This document shows positions 29,218 through 38,044 of a stretch of DNA of 64,000 nucleotides, one piece after another. The notes below the pieces were generated by a model. That model made no database searches, was not told where the DNA came from, and worked only from the letters and a program-made list of their open reading frames with translations. Each line of letters starts with the position of its first letter. Position 1 is the first letter of the stretch. This DNA comes from Stenotrophomonas sp. HITSZ_GD. Lineage in GTDB: Bacteria > Pseudomonadota > Gammaproteobacteria > Xanthomonadales > Xanthomonadaceae. Where the stretch lies: assembly GCF_029543105.1 (NCBI RefSeq), contig NZ_JARQXB010000004.1, positions 62,001-126,000 on the forward strand. Direction: 5' to 3'. A program made the translations under genes and the position numbers.

Positions 29218-29531
29218 ATAGAGACGAAGCCGCGCCTGGGGCGCGGCTTGGTGAGGTCAGCCGGGCGGGAGTCGTCTGTACGACTCGGAACCGCGGGCGG
29301 CGACCGATGCGCGGCATTGTAGCCGCTGCGCGGGGCAGCCGCCAGCCCGCTTCGCGCGCCGCGATGCGGCGGGCACGCATTCAAGCTGGCGTGAACCCGG
29401 GTTTCACGAGGCCGTTGCTAGCGTCCGGCCCGGGTAGCGCCAGCAGCGACGAGCCGTCGCCCGGCACCCAGGGATACAGGGGCCAGCGGCCGCGCCAGGA
29501 AGCGCGGTCGACAGCAACGGGAAGCGCTGAC
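29218..29531. other. Intergenic region between ffs and the autotransporter gene
   Basis: 314 bp without a gene. Immediately before the SRP RNA 5' end (29227-29249) there is a 10-bp inverted repeat AAGCCGCGCC / GGCGCGGCTT with a 3-nt loop, possibly part of the ffs leader. The promoters of ffs (minus) and the autotransporter (plus) should lie here. I cannot point to convincing -35/-10 pairs. Confidence 0.45.
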
Positions 29532-32375
29532 ATGCATCGTCTTCGTTCCGCGGCTTTGCCTGCTCGCCGGCATTGGCGCGCAAATACCTTTCCCCGCATC
29601 CGTCGCCGCCAGCTCACGCTGGCCTTGTGGCTCGCCTTGCCCGCCAGCGCGGCCTGGGCCGACTGTATCGACGACGGCACCGGCAACGTCACCTGCAGCA
29701 ACGTGGTCAATGCTTACAACGCCGACGGCCGCGGCGAGCTACGCATCACCATCGAGCAGAACACGAGTTTCAACGGACCGCTGCAGGTGTCCAATGTCGG
29801 CGTGCTGAGCATCAGCAACGGCAGTGCGACCGTCACCGGCGGCAACCTGCAGTCGGTGTCGATGGTCAACGTGCCCAACGGGGTGTTCCTCAACAACGGC
29901 AACATCAACGGCACGTTCACCATTTCCGGTGGCGGCAACCATTTCCTGCTCAACTATCTCGTCGGCGGGCGCTTCAACGGGCCCATCGTGCTGGAAGGCG
30001 ACGGCAACAACACGATATACAACTACGGCACGCTCAACCCCACCGTGCAGGTCAACGGCACCGGCATCACCGTGCTGCAGAACCTGTCGAGCAACGGCGG
30101 CGAGGCGACGATGAACGGCGGCATCGTCGTGGTGGGCACCGGGCAGACGCAAATCACCAACGGCGGGCGCATCCAGAACGGTTCGATCACCACCGGCTCG
30201 GGCAACGACTTCATCAACAACCTGGTGGGCGGCACGATCAACAGCGACGTGCTGCAGGGCGACGGCGACGATTCGTTCTACATGAGCGGCGGGCAGGTGA
30301 ACCGCGACATCCACCAGGGCAACGGCAATGACTGGTTTTCGCTGGCCGATGGCCAGATCAATGCCTCCATCCTCGCCGAGGCCGGCAACGACTACCTGAC
30401 CTGGCGCGGCGGTTGGGTCAACGCCATCGACATGGGCACGCAGGACGATCGCGCTGATTTCAACAATCTCACCGATGCACAGCTGCGCGCGATTCCCATC
30501 GACGGCGGGCCCGGCAACGACGTGCTGTACTGGTTCAACACGCAGGGCACGCGGCCCGACCGGCTGCTCAACTGGGAACTCATCGACCTGCGGCTCAATT
30601 CGCAGCTGACGATGGGGCCGGACCTGGTGCTCGGCGATAGCGGCACCGGGGCTGGGACGTTGGCGCTGGATGCCACCAGCGTCCTGTTTGCCGGCAACGG
30701 CGCGTTCGCCATCCGGCCCGCGGTGGCGGGCAACCGCGTGCTGGTATCCAGCGCCGGTACGCTCGACCTGACCCAGGGCGGCAATTCGGTCAACGACAGC
30801 CTGACCATCGTGGGCGATTACGTCGGCCGCGACGGCTTGTTGAAGCTGCAAACCGAACTCGGCGCGGGCCAGCCGCCCTCGGACAAGCTGGTGATCGACG
30901 GCGGCAGTGCCAGCGGCGCCACGCGCATCGGCGTGACCAACGTCGGCGGTACCGGCGGGCTGACGACCGGCGACGGCATCCTCGTGGTGCAGACGGCCAA
31001 CGGCGCGACGACCACCGCGAGCGCTTTCCGCCTGGCCGACCGCGTGGTCTATGGTCCCTACGAATATCTCCTGTATCGCGGCGGCGAGACGTCCGCCGAC
31101 AGCTGGTTCCTGCGCAATACCGTGCCGACGGTGCCGCCGACTGTTCCGCCTACGGTTCCACCCACGGTGCCGCCGACCGTTCCGCCCACGGTGCCACCGA
31201 CTGTTCCGCCCACCGTCCCCCCGACCGTGCCACCGCCGCCTCCGCCCCCGCCGGTATCGCCCCCGCCGCCGCCGCCGCCCACCGTCCCGCCGACGGTGCC
31301 GCCGCCGCCTCCTCCGCCGCCTCCGCCTCCGCCTCCGGTCTCGCCGCCGCCCGTCACGGTGCCGCCGGTGACCGTCCCGCCCACGAGCGGATTCGAAACA
31401 CCGGACCCAATGCCGATCGCCATCTACCGTCCGGAGCTGCCGGATTACCTGGTCGTGCCAATGGTGGCGCGTGCGATGGCGGGCGACCTGATCGGCACCT
31501 TCCACGAACGCGAAGGCGAGCAGTCGTGGCTCCCCGCGCAGCAGGCCGGCCACAACGCCTGGATGCGCATCTTCGGCGGCCCCTACGAGCAGGAAGGCGG
31601 CGGGCCGGTGGACCCGTCAGTCGATGGCAGCAAGACCGGCATCCAGGTCGGCGCGCCGCTGTGGTCTACCGACCATGACGGCGGCGGGCACGACCGCATC
31701 GGCATCGCGGTGGGCTACAGCCAGCTGCTGGGCGATGTCAGCGGCGACGTGCTCGGCATCGACGACGTGGCCTCCGGCAAGATCGACACGCGCGCCTACA
31801 GCGCGGGCCTGCAATGGACGCATGTGTGGGCCGGCAATGGCTATCTCGACGTGGTTGGCCAGTACACGTGGCTGAAGACGGACACGCACGCCTTTACCCA
31901 GGTCGATGCGCGCATCGATGCGAAGGTAGTGAGCGCGTCGGTGGAGGCGGGCTATCCCTGGCAGATCGGCGAGCGCTGGCAACTGGAGCCGCAGGCGCAG
32001 GTGATCTGGAGCCGGGTACAGGCCGACGACTTCAGCGACCTGCTCGGCGACGTGCACTACGACGATGCCAGCAGCGTGACCTGGCGGCTGGGTGCGCGCC
32101 TGGTCGGTGATTTCGACGACACACGCGGCTCGCATTACCGGCCGTTCCTGCGCCTCAACGTGATCCACACGCCCGACGGCGAGGATCGCGCCGTGTTCGA
32201 CGATATCGAAGTGGCCAACACGCGCGGCGCGACGGCCTGGCAGTTGGGCGTGGGCCTGAGCGCGGGCCTCAGCGATAGCGCGCAGCTCTATACGACCGTG
32301 GACTACACCGCGGACCTGGACGGCGGGCGGCAACGCATCCTCACCGGCAGGCTGGGCGTGCGCTGGGTGTGGTGA
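29532..32375 (+). CDS. Autotransporter (type Va) with proline-rich linker
   Basis: A 947-residue autotransporter. It has an extended signal region (about 1-48) with a basic N-part, a hydrophobic LALWLALPASAAWA core and predicted cleavage after AWA. The passenger (about 49-530) consists of short glycine/asparagine-rich strands typical of a beta-helix (repeated GNG, GDGD and NGG turns). The linker at about 530-625 is made of VPPT repeats then polyproline. The C-terminal beta-barrel covers about 670-947 and ends in GVRWVW with the terminal aromatic residue needed for Bam recognition. Function of the passenger is unknown; adhesion is a guess. The frame extends to 29028, but the signal sequence sets the start. 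Confidence 0.88.
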   Translation: MHRLRSAALPARRHWRANTFPRIRRRQLTLALWLALPASAAWADCIDDGTGNVTCSNVVNAYNADGRGELRITIEQNTSFNGPLQVSNVGVLSISNGSATVTGGNLQSVSMVNVPNGVFLNNGNINGTFTISGGGNHFLLNYLVGGRFNGPIVLEGDGNNTIYNYGTLNPTVQVNGTGITVLQNLSSNGGEATMNGGIVVVGTGQTQITNGGRIQNGSITTGSGNDFINNLVGGTINSDVLQGDGDDSFYMSGGQVNRDIHQGNGNDWFSLADGQINASILAEAGNDYLTWRGGWVNAIDMGTQDDRADFNNLTDAQLRAIPIDGGPGNDVLYWFNTQGTRPDRLLNWELIDLRLNSQLTMGPDLVLGDSGTGAGTLALDATSVLFAGNGAFAIRPAVAGNRVLVSSAGTLDLTQGGNSVNDSLTIVGDYVGRDGLLKLQTELGAGQPPSDKLVIDGGSASGATRIGVTNVGGTGGLTTGDGILVVQTANGATTTASAFRLADRVVYGPYEYLLYRGGETSADSWFLRNTVPTVPPTVPPTVPPTVPPTVPPTVPPTVPPTVPPTVPPPPPPPPVSPPPPPPPTVPPTVPPPPPPPPPPPPPVSPPPVTVPPVTVPPTSGFETPDPMPIAIYRPELPDYLVVPMVARAMAGDLIGTFHEREGEQSWLPAQQAGHNAWMRIFGGPYEQEGGGPVDPSVDGSKTGIQVGAPLWSTDHDGGGHDRIGIAVGYSQLLGDVSGDVLGIDDVASGKIDTRAYSAGLQWTHVWAGNGYLDVVGQYTWLKTDTHAFTQVDARIDAKVVSASVEAGYPWQIGERWQLEPQAQVIWSRVQADDFSDLLGDVHYDDASSVTWRLGARLVGDFDDTRGSHYRPFLRLNVIHTPDGEDRAVFDDIEVANTRGATAWQLGVGLSAGLSDSAQLYTTVDYTADLDGGRQRILTGRLGVRWVW
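31117..31392 (+). repeat. Tandem VPPT and polyproline-coding repeats
   Basis: A 12-bp unit coding Val-Pro-Pro-Thr is repeated about nine times with third-position variation (31117-31230), then a C-rich stretch codes runs of four to nine prolines with VSPP breaks. It forms the stalk between passenger and barrel. Such tracts expand and contract by slippage. Confidence 0.8.
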
Positions 32376-32392
32376 GGTGGGTGCAGTCAACA

Positions 32393-32418
32393 AAAAAGCC
32401 ACCCGCTGGGTGGCTTTC
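32393..32418. terminator. Bidirectional terminator, autotransporter end and former tRNA-Ser end
   Basis: Stem AGCCACCC / GGGTGGCT with 3-nt loop. On plus it ends the autotransporter transcript. On minus it has six Ts and lies just beyond the left attachment repeat, so before insertion of the 12.8-kb element it would have been the terminator of tRNA-Ser(GGA). Confidence 0.75.
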
Positions 32419-32443
32419 CTGCTTGCCCGCGCAGGCGGGCTGG

Positions 32444-32460
32444 AACTGGCGGAGAGAGGG
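32444..32460. repeat. attL: direct repeat of tRNA-Ser 3' end
   Basis: AACTGGCGGAGAGAGGG, identical to 45235-45251. Reverse-complemented it contains the tRNA-Ser 3' acceptor strand and CCA. It marks the left junction of the element. Confidence 0.9.
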
Positions 32461-32579
32461 ACCGCCCGCTGGGCGTCTCGCTCCATGTCGCTACGTCTCT
32501 ATTGTCGGGCTAACCGCATACGCCGGCAAGACTTTTCGTCTCGGGTGGTCTCGCCCTCTATCGTCCCAGCTCCATTCGG

Positions 32580-32590
32580 TAGTAGGGTAG
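32580..32590 (+). repeat. Putative integrase arm-type site, left
   Basis: TAGTAGGGTAG, found identically at 45186-45196 inside the right end of the element, with a shorter TAGTAGG at 45174-45180. Short repeats just inside both ends are typical of integrase or excisionase arm sites. Confidence 0.5.
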
Positions 32591-32618
32591 TAAGCGGGTT
32601 ACTCAGGGCCACTCAGAA

Positions 32619-33896
32619 ATGCCAAAAGTCGCACGCAACCTCACTGATATCGCAGTGAGAAACATCAAGAAATCCGGATATCACGCCGTAGGAGGGCCTG
32701 TTCCGGGTCTTCTGCTTCAAGTAACCAAGTCCGGAGCGAGGAGCTGGGTGCTGCGGTACACGTCAGGTGTGAATCCCGAAACTGGGCGTCAACGCAGGCG
32801 CGACCTTGGGCTGGGTCGCTACCCGGACGTTCCTCTGGCTGAAGCGCGAAGGCGGGCGGTCGAGGCGCGGGAGCTGATCGCGAACAAGATCGATCCGATC
32901 AGCGCGAAGCGTGCAGCACGCAGCGCAAGGTTGGCGGCGCAATTGGCCGAAATCACTTTCAGGAAAGCGGCGTACCAGTTCATCAAGGACAAGTCCCCGG
33001 AATGGAAGTCGGGCGGCAAGAGTGCCGACCAGTGGACCAGCTCCCTCGAAGCCTATGCCTTCCCGGTGTTGGGCTCGCTCCGCGTCGCCGATATCGACCG
33101 GGCGCATGTCCTGCGCGTGCTTGAACCCATCTGGACCGAGAAGAACGAGACGGCGAACCGGGTGCGCCAGCGTATGGAGTCGGTGCTGGACTGGGCGAAG
33201 GTCCGCGGCTTCCGCGAGGGCGACAACCCGGCGCGCTGGAAGGGCTATCTGGACAAGGTTCTGCCCGCGCCCGGGAAGGTGCGGGACGTGCAGCATCATC
33301 CGGCGCTGCCTTATGCCCAGATGCAACCGTTCATGCTGGACCTTCGCTCGCGGAATGGCATGGGTGCGCGGGCGCTTGAGTTCGCGATCCTGACCGCGGC
33401 CCGGTCGGGCGAAGCGCGTGGCGCGCGCTGGGACGAAATCGACCTGGCGGCGAAGGTCTGGACGGTCCCTGCCGAACGGATGAAGTCCAGCAAAAAGGAA
33501 CATCGTGTTCCGCTATCGGATGCTGCTGTCGAACTGCTTAAGAGTCTTCCGCTCATGGAGGATAACGACCTTGTGTTCCCCGCGCAGCGCGGCAAAAACC
33601 CGTTGTCCGACAACACGCTGACGAAGCTTCTGGGCGATATGCACGATGCCAGCGTCAAGCGCGGCGGCGCGGGCTACATCGACCAGAAGCAGGGCAAGGT
33701 CATCACGGCGCACGGGTTCCGCTCGACCTTCCGTGACTGGGCATCAGAAGAAACGCACGCTGCACGCGACGTGGTGGAAATGGCGCTGGCGCACACCATC
33801 GGCAACAAGGTCGAAGCGGCCTACCGTCGCGGCGATCTTTTCGAGAAGCGCCGCACGTTGATGAGCGAGTGGGCGAAGTTCTGCGGAACGCACTGA
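32619..33896 (+). CDS. int: Tyrosine-family site-specific integrase (P4-type)
   Basis: A 425-residue tyrosine recombinase. The N-terminal part has the P4-integrase type arm-binding fold (VPGLLLQVTKSGARSW, YPDVPLAEARRRA), followed by a core-binding SAM-like domain (about 105-190) and a catalytic domain with R262 (AARSGEARG), H365-X2-R368 (HGFRSTFRDW), H392 and the nucleophile Y402 (EAAYRRGD). It is next to attL, with tRNA-Ser at the far end. Responsible for integration and, with a directionality factor, excision. Confidence 0.94.
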   Translation: MPKVARNLTDIAVRNIKKSGYHAVGGPVPGLLLQVTKSGARSWVLRYTSGVNPETGRQRRRDLGLGRYPDVPLAEARRRAVEARELIANKIDPISAKRAARSARLAAQLAEITFRKAAYQFIKDKSPEWKSGGKSADQWTSSLEAYAFPVLGSLRVADIDRAHVLRVLEPIWTEKNETANRVRQRMESVLDWAKVRGFREGDNPARWKGYLDKVLPAPGKVRDVQHHPALPYAQMQPFMLDLRSRNGMGARALEFAILTAARSGEARGARWDEIDLAAKVWTVPAERMKSSKKEHRVPLSDAAVELLKSLPLMEDNDLVFPAQRGKNPLSDNTLTKLLGDMHDASVKRGGAGYIDQKQGKVITAHGFRSTFRDWASEETHAARDVVEMALAHTIGNKVEAAYRRGDLFEKRRTLMSEWAKFCGTH

Positions 33897-34180
33897 TTCC
33901 TCGAAAGATTCAGTGCTTCCCCTGACTATACTTTTTCGGTAAGGCCTTGAAACGTATAGACTTCTTTCGTCCGAGGCCCTACTATTTCATCTGCTTCGGC
34001 GCTGCGTAGTTGAGCAGGACCGAGTGTCGCAGGACGGGCGCTGCAAGCGTCCAAGGGACTGTCTAGAGCCGTGCAATGCGGTGGTCGGCTGATCCGAGAA
34101 AAGGAGAACAACTCGACTCCGATGCGAGGGCATTCCCGCCCGCGTGCCGGTCCTGTTACCCGACTTCTCGGATCGTTGCC
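33897..34180. other. Regulatory region between int and the alpA-like gene
   Basis: 284 bp without a gene, AT-richer than the coding parts. A promoter-like ACTATACTTTTT lies near 33925. A perfect 10-bp inverted repeat GATCCGAGAA / TTCTCGGATC spans 34091-34100 and 34165-34174, ending 6 bp before the alpA-like start. Confidence 0.5.
34091..34174. repeat. Inverted repeat before the alpA-like gene
   Basis: Arms GATCCGAGAA (34091-34100) and TTCTCGGATC (34165-34174) are exact complements, 64 bp apart. AAAGGAG follows the left arm. It could be an operator for a dimeric repressor or an RNA hairpin controlling translation. Confidence 0.55.
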
Positions 34181-34375
34181 ATGCACGTTCAACCCAGTAA
34201 ATCCCTTCGTCCGACCCAAGCCGCTGAGTTCCTCGGTATCGCTGTGAGCACCTTGTGGCGATTTCACAAAGAGCGTCCGGACTTCCCACGCTCGCGCAAG
34301 ATCGGACCACGTTGCACCGTGTTCGATCAGATGGAGCTGTTGAAGTGGCGTGACTCTCAGATCACAACGAACTGA
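34181..34375 (+). CDS. AlpA/excisionase-like HTH regulator (64 aa)
   Basis: A 64-residue MerR/AlpA-type helix-turn-helix: RPTQAAEFLGIAVSTLWRFH is the HTH and DFPRSRKIGPRCTVF the wing, ending with EMELLKWR-like helix. AlpA in P4-like elements activates integrase and excision. No good ribosome site precedes the ATG at 34181; in-frame codons extend to 34076, so the true start is uncertain. A role as excisionase or activator is inference from family and position. Confidence 0.75.
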   Translation: MHVQPSKSLRPTQAAEFLGIAVSTLWRFHKERPDFPRSRKIGPRCTVFDQMELLKWRDSQITTN

Positions 34376-34385
34376 GGACGCCACC

Positions 34386-34766
34386 ATGACCAAGACGCCG
34401 AAGGCGCTAAAGGCTGCGCCCCGCGAATCCTGCCGGCATGACGCCGCATATGTAGCGCACATGCTGTGCTACTCGCCATATGACGTGTTCCCTTATGGGC
34501 CGGAAACCACCCCAGAGGGTGACGATCACCTTGTTTTTGATGTCACCTCGAAGGTCGATGCGCTGGCCGCGCGCTTGAACGACGAAGATGATGGAACCAA
34601 GGAATTCGCTGCCTATCGCTGCCGCCTGTTGATGTGCACCGACGTGATGGCCGGGAAGCTGGCCGCGCCGCCGCTGTCGATGTGGGCACAGATGGCCCAG
34701 CAGTACGGACGTGGCCGCTACCTGAGCCACAAGGCCCACCTCCGTAGGGAGGCGGCGCGCGGATGA
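34386..34766 (+). CDS. Hypothetical element protein (126 aa)
   Basis: A 126-residue soluble protein, MTKTPKALKAAPRESCRHD ... SHKAHLRREAARG, with basic termini and an acidic middle (LNDEDDGTKEFA). No domain recognised. It is 10 bp after the alpA-like gene and overlaps the primase gene by 4 bp (ATGA), so it is part of the replication operon. It might be a primase accessory protein. Confidence 0.6.
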   Translation: MTKTPKALKAAPRESCRHDAAYVAHMLCYSPYDVFPYGPETTPEGDDHLVFDVTSKVDALAARLNDEDDGTKEFAAYRCRLLMCTDVMAGKLAAPPLSMWAQMAQQYGRGRYLSHKAHLRREAARG

Positions 34767-37012
34767 GCGAGATTGCCGACTTCCTGACCCGCTTCCGCGC
34801 TGGTGGGCCGTGGCTTCTAACGGCCATCGTCCCCGATGGGATGACCAGTACCCGGACCTTCACCGATGCCGACGCCGCCGAGCGGTGGGCGCTGGACGAA
34901 AACGCCGCGGGTAGGAACTTGTATTTCAGCGTCAACCAAACCACGCGCGCCCTCGACAAGAAGGCTACGAAGGCAGACATCGCCCGTGTCGAGTTCCTGC
35001 ACGTGGACCTCGATCCGCGCGCCGGGGAAGACCTCGCCAGCGAGCGCGAGCGCATCCGCAAACGGTTGAACGGTTCGCTCGCCGCCGACGGCATCCCACC
35101 GCCGTCCTTCATCATCGACAGCGGCGGCGGATACCAAGCCTTTTGGCGGCTTGCGGAGCCTATCGAATTGGACGGCGACCCGGCGAAGATCGAAGACGCC
35201 GAACGCTACAACATCGAACTTGCTCGCAAGCTCGGCGGTGACGCCACGCATAACATCGACAGGATAATGCGCCTCCCCGGTGGCGGGCTGACGAACTGGC
35301 CGACCGCGAAAAAGCAGGAGAAGGGACGCGGACCGGCCCCGACGAAGTTGTATGACTGGCCCGCAGCGGAGCCATACCCGCTCGCCGCCTTCAAGCAGGC
35401 CCCGGCGGTGCGCGCTGACGCTCTGGCCAAAAGCAGCGCCAACAGGAAGGCACCTCCCGCCACGCAGAAGCGCGGCCCGGTTCCCACTGGCCCCTACGGT
35501 GTGGACGAACTTCAGGCGTGGGCGACGGCCAACGGGAAGCAGCTCCCGGACACGGCGCTGGCTGCGCTGGTCCACGGACGCGACGCCGACCCCGACAAGT
35601 ACCCGTCCCGGTCGGAGGCGGCTTGGGCGGTGTGCTGCGGCCTCGCCCGCGCCGGGGTCCCGGATGAACTGATCGTCGCCGTGCTGCTCGACAAGAACAA
35701 CGGAGGCTCGGCGCATGTCCTCGCTCAACAGAAGCCGACGGCCTACGCGCGCATGCAGGTGGCGAAAGCCCGCGCCGAGGTCGAAAAGCAGGCCTCCCTT
35801 CGCTGGGATCGGACCAACAAGGCTGGTGAGCCCCTCCCGAGCTACTGGAACACGCGCGTCGCGCTGCAATTGATGGGCGTCGAGTGCCGCTATGACAAGT
35901 TCCGTGATCGCCACCTCGTGGGAGCGCATGAACTACAGGAGTTCGCAGGCGAGTTCTCCGACCATGCCGAGCGCATCCTGCGCGATGAGATTTTCCGGCG
36001 CTTCTGTTTCGATCCCGGGGAGCTGAACACGAACAAGGCGGTCATGTCCCTCTGCACGGAGAACCGCTTTGATTCGTTGCTCGATCACCTCGAATCGCTA
36101 CCTCTATGGGATGGAGTTCCGCGGCTGGATTCTTGGCTGATTGACTACTGCGGAGCCGATGCGAGCCCATACGTGCGCGAGGCCGGGGCAACATGGCTTG
36201 TCGCAGCGGTCGTGCGTGCCTACGAGCCCGGGACCAAGTTCGACTACATGCCTGTGCTGCTAGGCGGGCAAGGTGTTGGCAAGTCCACGGCGCTCCGCAT
36301 CATCGCCGGTGATGATTTCTTCTCCGATGCCTCGTTCCTTGGCGCGCGCGATGCCCGCGAGGTTCTCGAAGTGACCCGCGGCATCTGGATTCTGGAATGC
36401 GCGGAGCTGGATGGCATGGGGAAGCGCGACGTGTCGGCCCTGAAGGCGACGATTGCGCGGCAGACGGACACCGGACGCCCGGCCTACGCCCGCTGCGCGG
36501 TCACGGTGCCGCGCCGGTACGTCCTTGCTGGCACGACCAATGAGGAAAGGTTCCTGCTCGATCCCACCGAAAACCGGCGCTTCTGGCCGATTGCCGTGGG
36601 CCTGATCGACCTCGACGGCCTGCGCGCGGTGCGGGACCAACTGATCGCCGAAGCCTTGGCGCGCTATCGCTCCGGCGACTACCGGCTGACCCTGTTTGGC
36701 GATGCCGCGACGGGCGCGAAGGAGGCCCAGGCCGAACGCCGGGTGGTCGATGACGGCTATGTCGAAAGGCTGGAAAATCTGGCTCCGACCGGCAAGCGCG
36801 ATGGCCGCTGGATCGTGACCAACGAAGCCGTGTATCGGCACCTCGATATCCCGATTAAGGATCGCTGCGGCGCGGTCCCGCGTAAGGTGCGCGAGGCGAT
36901 GATGGCGCTCGGTTGGGTCATCGTGAAGGGCTCGGTCCGGGTCGCAGGCGAGAAGCAGCGCATCTATGAGTGGCCGGGTGACGACAAGCCCGGCAGCGAG
37001 ACGCCGTTCTGA
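34763..37012 (+). CDS. Primase / VapE-type helicase replication protein
   Basis: A 749-residue replication protein. The N-terminal third resembles RepB/primase-polymerase domains (FLHVDLDPR acidic pair, FIIDSGGGYQAFWRL, NIDRIMRLPG), a linker region covers about 240-360, and the C-terminal VapE (virulence-associated E) superfamily-3-like helicase domain has Walker A GGQGVGKS (501-508), ILECAELDGMGKRDV and the TDTGRPAYAR ... GTTNEERFLLDPTENRRFWP signature. Such proteins start replication of phages and satellite islands at a nearby iteron origin, and one candidate origin lies downstream at 37.75-38.05 kb. Confidence 0.85.
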   Translation: MSEIADFLTRFRAGGPWLLTAIVPDGMTSTRTFTDADAAERWALDENAAGRNLYFSVNQTTRALDKKATKADIARVEFLHVDLDPRAGEDLASERERIRKRLNGSLAADGIPPPSFIIDSGGGYQAFWRLAEPIELDGDPAKIEDAERYNIELARKLGGDATHNIDRIMRLPGGGLTNWPTAKKQEKGRGPAPTKLYDWPAAEPYPLAAFKQAPAVRADALAKSSANRKAPPATQKRGPVPTGPYGVDELQAWATANGKQLPDTALAALVHGRDADPDKYPSRSEAAWAVCCGLARAGVPDELIVAVLLDKNNGGSAHVLAQQKPTAYARMQVAKARAEVEKQASLRWDRTNKAGEPLPSYWNTRVALQLMGVECRYDKFRDRHLVGAHELQEFAGEFSDHAERILRDEIFRRFCFDPGELNTNKAVMSLCTENRFDSLLDHLESLPLWDGVPRLDSWLIDYCGADASPYVREAGATWLVAAVVRAYEPGTKFDYMPVLLGGQGVGKSTALRIIAGDDFFSDASFLGARDAREVLEVTRGIWILECAELDGMGKRDVSALKATIARQTDTGRPAYARCAVTVPRRYVLAGTTNEERFLLDPTENRRFWPIAVGLIDLDGLRAVRDQLIAEALARYRSGDYRLTLFGDAATGAKEAQAERRVVDDGYVERLENLAPTGKRDGRWIVTNEAVYRHLDIPIKDRCGAVPRKVREAMMALGWVIVKGSVRVAGEKQRIYEWPGDDKPGSETPF

Positions 37013-37717
37013 CTACTGCGGATCGCGCCTGCCTGCCACGATAGCGATAACGTTCACGACGGCGGTAGTCGCCTCAACGCACATTGCCGCCTCGCGAAAG
37101 GTCGCCGTTCGCTGATGCTGCAATGCATTTGCCAAGTCCAGAGCGGACTTGGCATGACGCCGGGATGCCTCATTTGCACCGCCCGCGAGTTCAACGGCGA
37201 TGTATGCGTCCAGCATCCGCTTGGCATCGGTTGCGCTGGGTTCCACACCATCGAGAGGAGGATGGCGGGCGCGGTCATAGACCGCCTGCGCCAGTGAGAT
37301 GAGCGATTCGCGGCCAAGCAGGCCGACGGCCTGGAATTGTTCTTCATTACGGGCCGGCGCGAGTCGATCGCGCAGCTCCCCGACACTGCGGTCAACGCGC
37401 TGCCATCCGGTAGGCTGCAATTCCTCCGCTCTGCCGGTCCTGATTCGGTTAACAAACGGGTTGATGAGGTTGCCGATGAAGTCTCGCCGCGACTGGTACG
37501 TTGGAAGATCGCCAGTGCTCCAACGCCCGTACCAGTCCCACAGAGAGCCGTAGGTCACGGGGTTCTGTAGTCCCCGACGTGCCAGTTCCGCGGCAACCAG
37601 TGCGAACTGACGCTGGTACACATCGTTGACCTCTTGAATCCGGGGGCCACCGGTTGCGACCGCGATCAACGTGCCCTTCAAGGCTTCGAGTCCTGCCATC
37701 AGTTCGTCGTCTGTCAT
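37013..37717 (-). CDS. Hypothetical helical protein (234 aa), possible defence cargo
   Basis: A 234-residue soluble, mainly helical protein. The C terminus (about 150-230) has a distinctive run with DAYIAVELAGG, ALDLANALQHQR and AALCVEATTAVVNVI-like sequence ending AGRRDPQ. Similar C-terminal domains occur, to my recollection, in cargo proteins of mobile elements, sometimes next to defence genes. It is convergent with the primase gene (stops abut) and faces the iteron region, so it is transcribed separately from the main operon. No enzymatic motif is visible. It could be an anti-phage or interference factor, which is speculative. Confidence 0.65.
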   Translation of the reverse strand: MTDDELMAGLEALKGTLIAVATGGPRIQEVNDVYQRQFALVAAELARRGLQNPVTYGSLWDWYGRWSTGDLPTYQSRRDFIGNLINPFVNRIRTGRAEELQPTGWQRVDRSVGELRDRLAPARNEEQFQAVGLLGRESLISLAQAVYDRARHPPLDGVEPSATDAKRMLDAYIAVELAGGANEASRRHAKSALDLANALQHQRTATFREAAMCVEATTAVVNVIAIVAGRRDPQ

Positions 37718-37754
37718 GCCGCCTCCGCTGTTGTTTCTGATCCTAACGCAGGGG

Positions 37755-38044
37755 CGGAACGCTGAAGTGGCTCGACCAGCGTTCCGGCAGAATCCTCAGG
37801 AGGTGCTGGGACTTAGGCACGAAAATCTGCGCCCCGGAACGCGGAACGCTGGATTTCTATAGAGACTGTTTCGAGTAGGTGCCGAGGAGGTGCTCAGGGG
37901 ACGGCGCGAGCCGGGCGCTCTACTGCTCCCCGAAGATTTCTACCTATTTCAGCGTTCCGGCGTTCCGAAGTAGCGAAAGGCCCACGGATTGCTGGCCGGA
38001 ACGCTCCTGCTGGGCACCGTTCCGCAGCGTTCCGGGGCGTTCCG
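37755..38044. repeat. Iteron-like cluster of GCGTTCCG repeats (candidate replication origin)
   Basis: Nine exact copies of GCGTTCCG in either orientation: 37779, 37952, 37960, 38027 and 38037 (plus) and 37755, 37835, 37842 and 37997 (minus), plus one 7/8 match at 38017. They lie in a 540-bp gene-free gap between the 234-aa gene and the resolvase. A second short repeat, AGGAGGTGCT, occurs at about 37799 and 37886. Clustered iterons near a primase-helicase gene are the usual sign of an element origin. Confidence 0.75.

Noticed and set aside
33926-34462. Open frame of 178 codons on the minus strand across the int-alpA gap
   Set aside because: It covers the promoter region and runs antisense through the alpA-like gene; no ribosome site and no recognisable protein.
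37084-37570. Short plus-strand frames opposite the 234-aa gene
   Set aside because: No ribosome sites or motifs, and codon bias fits the minus-strand gene.
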